Origin: Venturia oleaginea
Lineage: Eukaryota > Ascomycota > Dothideomycetes > Venturiales > Venturiaceae
Direction: 5' to 3'
Assembly (NCBI GenBank): GCA_013176395.1
Contig: JABMLP010000005.1
Span: 1,736,001 to 1,800,000, forward strand
DNA: 64,000 nucleotides
Shown here piece by piece: positions 56,491 to 64,000 of the stretch; position 1 is the first letter of the stretch, and the number at the start of each line of letters is the position of its first letter. The notes below the pieces were generated by a model that was not told the DNA's origin, made no database searches, and worked only from the letters and a program-made list of their open reading frames with translations. Both the position numbers and the translations under genes were made by a program.

Positions 56491-58209
56491 ATGTACAGTA
56501 ACAACCCTCCAAAAGCATTAGTGCACCTGCCACGACCACCAGCACGAGTTATCGACCAACATCTGCCCCGAGGAGAATGCCGCTTCATCCTGCCCGAAGC
56601 TGATGCTGAGGGGATCAAGCAGAGATGTCCCTGTGACGCCTTCAACGTGAACAATGCTGTGCCTGGCTCACGATGCGGATGTGGCCACCAAGCCTGGCAT
56701 CACAAGGACCAGCAAGCTGTGGAATTTGTACCAGCCGCAGAACACTTTGCTGTGGTGGACAGATGTCGGACGTTGGAGGAAGGCATGAGGCGGATTCAGG
56801 AAGAGTTGAACAAAGAAAAGAAAGAGCGAGACAGAGCATATCAGAATCTGGTGCAGATGCTGAGGGGAAATTATGGGAACATGGCATACATCAAGTACTA
56901 TGTGGATGAAAAATTGGAAATGGCTCGTGTCAACTTCGAGGACAAGATCGAGGGCGCTCTGGATAGAGCGACCGATGCGTTGACTGAAGTGGACCGGCTT
57001 AAGACCAGAGTGAGCGATCTAGACGAGACAAGCATGCGACTCGAAGAGCGACTTGACTCTGGACGATTCCCATCCAGATCCCTTACCCCAGTTGTCGAGG
57101 ACCACCCGAAGACACCAGCAAGGCAACCTCCACCAATACCTACAGCAAATCTAGCCGTCAGATCGAGTTCGAAGGAGAAGATTGTCGAGTCTTGGGATGT
57201 CCGTGTCCTGATGGTACCAAAGAAGACACAGCAGTTTGCCTTTGGAGTTGACTCAAAGGCTTACGCCAGATGTCAATCGCGAGGACTGCATCAAGATTTA
57301 CACCTCGAGGATAAGGATGGCAATTCCTTCGTCAAGTCAGTTGAGACCGCCTTCGCAACGATACTAAAAGGCCGTCCATGGATGCCATTGCAGTGTCTTC
57401 GCTCTTCAGACATGTCTCTGGGTCAGCTACATTTGAATCAGAGAAATCCAACGCTCTGGGATTATACGTTCCTGGAGGCTCAATGCATGGCTCACGACAA
57501 GGCGCATGGAGATGTCATTTACATCGCTCTTATGCACGAAGAACTTGGCTGGCCGGATATCCACAGCTTACCACGGCTATTTGGAAGCGACGAGTCTTGC
57601 TGGAATCCAGATGATGAGCTCGATCGCAGGACAAGGGCACCACTCGACATGAAGATGGACCTAGACCTCGATCCCTCAAAGGCGATGGAAACCGATTCGA
57701 TGTACGAGTACTCACCTCCGCCATACTCATCCGCCAGGGCTCATGGCGACTCAAACAGAGCGCCGACAGCTTTGGAAGTCCTCGCTGGTACCGCCACCTA
57801 TTTCGCGGATCGTCATCCAGCTCCAAGTGTTTCGGATCGAAGCACTTTCTCTGATCGGAGTATCGACAGCACAATATACGAAGAAGATGACGAACACCGT
57901 GACAAGCGATCAAGAAGTGGACCATTGAGACCACAGCCACAACCTCACCCTCTGTCAGCTCACCAACTTTCACCGGGGCCTTCAAGTCCACCTCAGAAGA
58001 TGTACTCCTCCGGTCGCACTAAGCGGAAGATAAATGTCATCAAGCAGAAGGAGCCTCTCAACTGGGGAGTGAGCGATATGAAGTTTGGCAACCCAATGAA
58101 AAGTGTCTTCCACCGAAAGCACAGCGAGTCTGCTAACTCAAAGGAGAGTCTTGAGCATGATTTTGCACATCATCACCAGCTACAGGACCATGAGACTGCG
58201 GGAACTTGA
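56491..58209 (+). CDS. Conserved fungal protein with Cys/His motif and coiled coil
   Basis: Single exon, 572 aa. Residues about 46-71 hold a compact Cys/His-rich segment (CPCDAF...SRCGCGHQAWHH), possibly a metal site. It is followed by a coiled coil (about 93-200, LEEGMRRIQEELNKEKKERD and a second helix through LEERLDS). A globular-looking middle region (WDVRVLMVPKKTQQFAFGVD, FATILKGRPWMPLQCLRSSD) precedes a long Ser/Pro/His-rich disordered tail. No known catalytic domain is recognised. The length, the absence of stops and the mixed ordered/disordered composition make it a confident gene of unknown function. Alternative names would be guesses. Confidence 0.82.
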   Translation: MYSNNPPKALVHLPRPPARVIDQHLPRGECRFILPEADAEGIKQRCPCDAFNVNNAVPGSRCGCGHQAWHHKDQQAVEFVPAAEHFAVVDRCRTLEEGMRRIQEELNKEKKERDRAYQNLVQMLRGNYGNMAYIKYYVDEKLEMARVNFEDKIEGALDRATDALTEVDRLKTRVSDLDETSMRLEERLDSGRFPSRSLTPVVEDHPKTPARQPPPIPTANLAVRSSSKEKIVESWDVRVLMVPKKTQQFAFGVDSKAYARCQSRGLHQDLHLEDKDGNSFVKSVETAFATILKGRPWMPLQCLRSSDMSLGQLHLNQRNPTLWDYTFLEAQCMAHDKAHGDVIYIALMHEELGWPDIHSLPRLFGSDESCWNPDDELDRRTRAPLDMKMDLDLDPSKAMETDSMYEYSPPPYSSARAHGDSNRAPTALEVLAGTATYFADRHPAPSVSDRSTFSDRSIDSTIYEEDDEHRDKRSRSGPLRPQPQPHPLSAHQLSPGPSSPPQKMYSSGRTKRKINVIKQKEPLNWGVSDMKFGNPMKSVFHRKHSESANSKESLEHDFAHHHQLQDHETAGT

Positions 58210-60324
58210 AGCGCCTGCTGGTAACCTCATCTTCAACCTCAACCTGATATTCACCATCATTCACTAATTATCGCTTCCCACCGTCGAATCATCATTATTT
58301 AGACTCGACCAAAAGCATCAGTTTCTTAATCATTATCATCCGCCATCATTAAAATCACATGGCTACTCATGTTCTTCAGCGTTCACGTCTTCTATAGAGG
58401 TTGGCCAGGAGCTGCTTCTCAGGTTAGCGCATTTACACGGTACGAAGGAGTGATGGTCGAGGGGAACATGCCTTATGTAATGAACCAAGGTCTCGGAACT
58501 TGCAGGGCCATGAAGTGACACCGCTACGCAAGGATCGCTACGACGCAAACGTAGGGCGAAGAGGTTCTGAAGCACCACGTGCCGAGGACAGAGCTGTCGT
58601 TGGTTGAAGAATTCTCACCGCAACGACAACAAAAGAGGAAGTTTGTTCTGCGGTTTGTGTGAGCGCATGCGTGCAATTCCCTGGATCTTCTTTGTTTCGT
58701 GAGCCGTTTTTTTCCTTCGTATGATATACCCATTTTCATTTGTTGTGTCGGTTGGAAGTATGTAATTTGGGCAGGGTACAAGATAGTGTTACGTACACCT
58801 GTATGTCAACAGATCTCGTTTAGGGAATTCTTAAAACGGGCCGGGATGGGAACCTTGAGTACTACGAGCAGATAGATGGTGGGAAAGAATATAGTAATAC
58901 TCGTAATCGCTTATGGAAAATACACAAGCGATTGTCTGCTTCACTTGTGGCCTGATCCTAGAAGACGGTCTTTTCCACCCCCTCTGCGTCACGCGAGCAT
59001 CAAACAATGTGACACTGCAAAACGTGATCGACTCGAGGAGCTCTCACCGCAACGCCAACTTGCCCACTCACCTCTCAGCTTCTCCAACAACCAAAACATA
59101 ACAATCAATATCCATCCCATCTCTCATAATGAACCCATTGCAATCCGGAGAACATGGTTCTTCTTTGCCCATCTCAGCCTCGAAAAATCAAAGGCCCAGA
59201 CCACGCACGTCACGCGAGACAGTTAAACGCCTCCACTCCACCGATCCCACAACGCGTGGGAATCCACGCGGGTGAGTGTGGGATCGCGATGGGCAAGAAT
59301 CGAGTCACTTCTCGGCATCCTGCTTTCGGGAGCTGAATCTTTTGGCCTCCGTAGGCGAGGTTCGGAGAAAGAGATGTAAGAGTTCGGTCTCGGTCTCGGT
59401 GTTGATGTGATTGGTCTTTGGGGTTGTGGTCGAACCGACATCTGACGCTCTCTGAAGGGAGTTGGTGATACACAATTTGACGACAGTATCGCACTTTGGG
59501 AGACCATGATTCTAATCGCTAATTCAATGGCTTCCAGGGACGAAGGCTGATTTAGGTTGGAATGCTGTCGTAGAATGGCATTGCTCCTGTCGCATATTCT
59601 TGACAGAGGCGTTTCTTATCTTGGCATGGTTGGTTTGTGATGTGCTGCCCTTCATCCCATCATCGAAGAAGACGTACGCTACATTTTCGGACAGTGGACA
59701 GCAAGACGTAATGAAGGCAAGGACGTTGTATGGGCAGAAGAGAGGCCTTGGCACACGAACAGTCAGAGCTACGAGTCAGAAAATCAAAAGCTGGTGGTGG
59801 CCGCGCTGGTACTGGGTGTGTTGAGCCTGCTTTCCAATCTTCTCGCTTTGTTGTCTTTGGCTATCCATCTGGGTGGCCTACGTGTTTTGGAGGGAGTCTA
59901 CATTTATGAGTACCGTTGAGGCTGAAATGGTAAAGCATTGTGATTGACCGCATTGATGGCAGCGGATTATGGAATAGTGTCGACTCTTTGTGGAGGAACC
60001 TCAATCCCTATTCCTATTCCTATCCCTGAGTGTCTTAGCTCAGATCGCCATCGATAAATTGTTAGCAAGTTCTTTCTTACAGTTACCAGAGCGTACGATA
60101 TCGATTAATTGAACACCTGCTATCGAGCCCGAATCTTCGAGATCAAGCAGTGTTTGTCACCACTCAACACACCAATTCACCTTCCGATAACAGGGACCTA
60201 CTTTTAGAGCTGCACAATACCCCACTCACTGATGCCACGCAGCTCAAGGCCAACTATCTTCCCCAAGGAGCAACTCAAAAAAAAAAAAAAACATCGCTCA
60301 GTGATTATTGGAAGCCAACTTGAC
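58210..60324. other. Intergenic
   Basis: 2.1 kb with no confident gene. A minus-strand Ser/Pro/Arg-rich ORF at 59223-59507 (94 codons) is the best candidate for a missed small gene but has no supporting motif. A run of fourteen A's occurs just upstream of the next gene (about 60279-60292). Confidence 0.45.
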
Positions 60325-60889
60325 ATGGAGAAATCAAAGACAACCCAGCTTAACGGACACCAAACGACGACATTCCTCTCACTACCGCGCGAAATCCGAC
60401 AGAAGATACTCTACGAAAGCTGCCACGAAGCCCATGCGAAAGACCTTATCTACAACTACAAGAAACACCCCATCAACTACTTGAATGGCATCATATGGGA
60501 CCGATGGCTTTCCGAATTCGAGACGCCACATGTCGAGGACTGGGCCCGCGTCCTTGCATCAACTCACCAGAGCGTAGACGAAGACATGGAGTTCGTCTTA
60601 GGACAGTGGGAATCACAGCGTCAGGACGGGTTTCAGGAGGTCTTTCACCTTGTAAACGAGCATCAGGAGTGGGACCACACTAGTGAGAGGTTAAATTCTA
60701 GCTGGTAAGACTTCTCAACGTGTACGTGTGAGCTGATTGGGCGTGTACGTCTGACCGATTTGTAGTTACGAATGCGCAAAGATGGTGGCCGATAAGTTGA
60801 GGATGGAGGAACGAGCTCACGATGCTGGTCTTTGCTGGTCGTTTACATGGTTTGTTTTCAAGTCGAATTTTAGCAGGACTAAACGCTAA
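60325..60889 (+). CDS. Small 2EXR/F-box-like protein, paralogue 1
   Basis: Exons 60325-60704 and 60766-60889, 167 aa. MEKSKTTQLNGHQTTTF is followed by LSLPREIRQKILYES, an opening shared with two genes downstream. It resembles the start of fungal 2EXR or F-box-like domains (L-P-x-E-[IL]-R-x-x-I). The middle part has HVEDWARVLASTHQSVDEDM, matched by WAHNLASTHPTLSADV in paralogue 2. The intron joins LNSSC to YECAKMVADKLRMEERAH. I chose Met60325 rather than Met60232 because the upstream segment translates a long A tract into polylysine. Function is unknown; such families are often expanded in Leotiomycetes. Confidence 0.75.
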
Positions 60890-61451
60890 TTGTGTTTAGT
60901 GACTTCTGCGCACGGCGCCGCACGAGCTCTTAAAAGAGGGCTAAGAAGTAGAATCCTTCTGCCACCGAGGGCCCTTGAGATTTGTCATCGCAAATGAAGG
61001 CGGTCAATGATTTGATGGCATCTACTCTTGCAATACGAAAGCAGCCCTGATGATGGATGGTGTGAGTCAAGCCAAACAACAATGCCTGCCTAGCGATTTC
61101 AAAAAAATTAAAAAATTGAGAGAAGGGAACTAATTGAGAGCAATTGATTGAGGATTTTTTGGAGGTGGTTCATCATGGTAACGATGAGGGAATCTTCAAA
61201 TTATGGTTGAAACTGCTGCAAATTCTTAAGAGTCTTGATTAAATGAGGTTCGCGCGGTGGACTCAAGGTACTGAAATGTCAGTTGCCTCTTTCCCTGATC
61301 AATCGATTCTTCCTCAGTTTAATTTTCATGATCACAACAACAATCAATACATCTGCTAGAATCACCGCGCGACTCTTGGCGACCAAGCATGTCACTTCAG
61401 TTTGTCCTCGTTACAACACCACTGTCATCCTTCAGGGTCACGGCTACACTC

Positions 61452-61913
61452 ATGGCTGAACAGCCTGTATCTCAAGGGGACAATCTATCGATCTTTCCCT
61501 CCCTCCCACGCGAACTCCGACAACAAATCCTGTTCTACACATTCTACGATGTCCATCTAGCCGATCTCAACCACAACTACGGGACACGTCGTCAAAGCGG
61601 TTCGAGTCCCGTGCTTGAAACTCCCAACATGAGCGCCTGGGCGCACAACTTAGCCTCGACACACCCCACCCTCTCCGCCGATGTCAACTATATAGCTGAT
61701 CAGTGGAAGACCATCATGATCAATTATTGGGAGGATTTTTGTTATGAGAAATTGGTGCAGCGCGTTGGGGAGGCGTGCGAACGTGTTCGGGAGCAGTTCC
61801 GGTTGCAGGATGAGGAGGATGATAGAGCGTATTTGGCTCAGGTTTCTCGCAATGCTGAGAGGTCTAAGACAGAGGCTGGGTTTGAAGAGGTTTCTGCAGG
61901 TCTTGCTGGGTAG
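61452..61913 (+). CDS. Small 2EXR/F-box-like protein, paralogue 2
   Basis: 153 aa from MAEQPVSQGDNLSIF; the frame is open from an earlier Met at 61389. FPSLPRELRQQILFYTFYDV aligns with the neighbours, then WAHNLASTHPTLSADVNYIA and QWKTIMINYWEDF. The C-terminal helix, rich in Glu/Arg (FRLQDEEDDRAYLAQ), corresponds to the second exon of paralogue 1, so this copy appears to lack or have lost the intron. A further short exon after 61913 cannot be excluded. Function is unknown. Confidence 0.68.
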   Translation: MAEQPVSQGDNLSIFPSLPRELRQQILFYTFYDVHLADLNHNYGTRRQSGSSPVLETPNMSAWAHNLASTHPTLSADVNYIADQWKTIMINYWEDFCYEKLVQRVGEACERVREQFRLQDEEDDRAYLAQVSRNAERSKTEAGFEEVSAGLAG

Positions 61914-62417
61914 AGTGCCTATATCAAGGGTGAATAGGATTCGTACCGGCGTTGGTGAAGGCTGGGTTTTGAATGTACGAGGTCAAGTTGGGGAGGACAG
62001 TCGGAACTCGGCTTATGGTGTGTGATCTCTTCTCACTACTCTGTTCGCACACTAACTAGTTCTTTTCTCGCAGAGGCTATCGTTGGGGAGAACGGGAAGG
62101 ATTGGAGCTGAAATTGGATGATTGGAGTTGGCGAACAGTCGATGCACGATGCCAGGTAGATTCCTCAATAGATCGATGCCACAGGAGACAGAACAGGCCT
62201 TATATGATCTCTAGAGCCTCAAAGCAAACGAGAGCGAATCGAGTCACTAGTCGACGACGTCAGCAATGGTAAACAGAACCAAACAAGTATACCTTTAGTA
62301 TCTTCTAGCCAACAAATACTGTGTTGAATCAACACAAGGCACGTGAACGTTGACACGAATTTCCACTTGATCTTTTCCTACAAACACACCTTCGCCAGCC
62401 GAAAACCATCCTCAACC

Positions 62418-62971
62418 ATGGCCACAGCCACACCCAGTAACGAGTCGCCTCCCACGTACATGACCGAGCATACCAACCCCCAAGCCACCCAACCGCCAAC
62501 ATTCTTCACCATCCCACGCGAAATTCGACAAAAGATCCTAGTCGAGGTCCGCTCCGAGGAAGAAGAAGAGAAGGACTATATCTGGACATATCATGTTCTC
62601 AATCGTCGCGGTCCCCAAGATAAAGTCGTCTGTCCCTCTGCCGAGACGCTGGCCAAGAAGTTGAGCTGTATCCATCCGATGATCAAGTTGGAGATGGACG
62701 CCGTGTTGAAGACGTGGAAGAAGGGTAACAAAGAGGCCTGGATCCGATTCCTTCATTGGAAAGATCAGTTGCAACTCTGGCATGATTATGCCATGTGTTC
62801 CGGCGATCTCAATTCATGGTAAGTCGTTGTTGCATGTTTGTTCGATGGGAAGGGTCGGTTTAATCTTTTATTTCGCAAAGTAATTTCTGTCACGACGAGG
62901 ATCGGATCTACATGGCGTATCGGGACAAGATACCACGGTTGGAGAGTTTCGAAGCTAGTTTGGGCAGATAG
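62418..62971 (+). CDS. Small 2EXR/F-box-like protein, paralogue 3
   Basis: Exons 62418-62818 and 62881-62971, 163 aa, starting MATATPSNESPPTYMTEHTN. The shared motif is FFTIPREIRQKILVEV; LAKKLSCIHPMIKLEMDAVL matches the second block of the other copies. Splicing after LNS (donor GTAAGT, acceptor AAAG) uses the same position and phase as paralogue 1 and continues CNFCHDEDRIYMAYRDKIPR. Together with 60325 and 61452 it forms a tandem same-strand cluster of diverged duplicates. Confidence 0.72.
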
Positions 62972-64000
62972 GTCGATGACAAGGGGAGGAACGGAAGTCG
63001 AAGAAAGAGGAGGTTGGCGGAACTGGTATGAGCTGTAATTGGTCAATCATACCCATAGGCATGAAGACTTATATGCCGTAATCAGACTTGTACATTCGCG
63101 TGGTTGTCAAGAATCTTCTCTTTACGGCTGTCCTCTTCAAAATACATTAAATAGTTTCCTGGGCCCGACGAGTGCACTAGCCTCTATTAGATGGTTTTTG
63201 TCAGCATTCGACCCAAAACATGGCAAGTCACGCTACACTCACTCGTAAAAAAAACCATTACTTCCTCCCACCGTCATCAAAATGTTGATCCGGCATTAAC
63301 CCATATGGCACTTGTCCTCGCCATCGTGAGTGACAAGGTACGTTGAACTCAAATTATCTCCCATCTATTCAGCATCTCGACCTCTACTGACAATTTATGG
63401 GCGATGGGAAAAGCCCGCGTGGTACTGAGGGTTCCACTGCTCGCGAATACCTACTGTGGTCTCATGGGTTTTAAATATCTATCGGGCCTACAACATTGTA
63501 ACTGTCGCAAGGATTCGCAACGATAATTTTGTTGTGAAGCGGATGCGAGGCAAGGTTGACCAGCTTGGGACTGCTTGACATTTAAAATGGCTGAGACCGT
63601 GCGGTGTTGTGTACGTGTTGACGACGATACCAAGTGTAACCGCGTTGTAGTAAAGATGTATTTCTCATTGGATTGGGCTGCCGGACTACTATACCTTTCC
63701 ACTGTCTTTGAGCCAAAAGATGGTGATTTTGAAAGCGTTGTAGTCCTGTCACAGCACGAGAATAAAGATCATATATGTTGGCGAGAATATGTGATACAAT
63801 CACAACATCCATGAAGTGCCATTCCTTATGATTGGATTTTGTATGATGCTCGGGTAGGTATGGGTTGAAGCTTCTCGTTCGAACGAGTATTCTCTTCTCT
63901 TCAGCAATGTCGAAACAAACACATTGATCAGTCTCAAAACGGCACTTTCAGAGTTGATGACTCCACCGTCCTTTGCCCCCAAGCTAGAAGTTTTGGGCTG
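62972..64000. other. Right-hand intergenic end of window
   Basis: About 1 kb with only short, unsupported ORFs. No gene, RNA or repeat is recognised. Confidence 0.5.

Noticed and set aside
59223..59507. Minus-strand 94-codon Ser/Pro/Arg-rich ORF
   Set aside because: No motif, splice partner or conserved context; composition alone is not enough to call a gene.

Overview
This window comes from a filamentous ascomycete (Pezizomycotina). Genes on both strands carry many short introns with fungal donor, branch (CTAAC/CTGAC) and acceptor signals. The recognisable proteins are typical of that group: a sedolisin, a HAK-type potassium transporter, a C45 acyltransferase, DUF3602, and a Ty3/gypsy chromovirus. 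A trio of small proteins opening with a 'SLPREIRQKIL'-type motif suggests Leotiomycetes, but that is inference.

Layout: 1-9 kb holds a 5'-truncated sedolisin protease (+), a seven-exon Y-family translesion polymerase (-) and a conserved disordered protein with a PP1-docking-like motif (+). 9-24 kb is a transposon-rich, gene-poor block. It contains a pogo-like DNA transposon with perfect 28-bp inverted repeats that has been invaded by a DD34E Tc1/mariner element. It also contains a 5.2-kb Ty3/gypsy retrotransposon with near-identical LTRs, a solo LTR of a second family with a perfect target duplication, and a 353-bp tandem repeat. 24-39.6 kb holds a HAK K+ transporter (-), a CaaX-terminated protein resembling the polarity receptor TeaR (-), a frameshifted GMC oxidoreductase pseudogene (+), an inosine-uridine nucleoside hydrolase with an 8-nt exon (-) and a ferric reductase (+).

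40-50.5 kb is compact and rich in translation and housekeeping genes: ribosomal protein eS12 (-), the eEF1A lysine methyltransferase Efm4 (+), a cysteine-rich membrane protein with an in-frame stop (+), the eEF1A N-terminal/lysine methyltransferase Efm7 (-), a DUF3602 protein (+), a penicillin acyltransferase-like C45 enzyme (+), the 60S biogenesis factor Rlp24 (-, nine exons) and the mitochondrial J-protein Pam18 (+). Several are divergent pairs sharing promoters of 200-260 bp (eS12/Efm4, Efm7/DUF3602, Rlp24/Pam18). 50.5-64 kb is sparse: one conserved Cys-rich coiled-coil protein and three tandem small paralogues.

No tRNA, rRNA or CRISPR was recognised. Exon structures were built by hand from reading-frame continuity and splice signals. 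Every spliced model sums to a whole number of codons, but none has been checked against transcripts.
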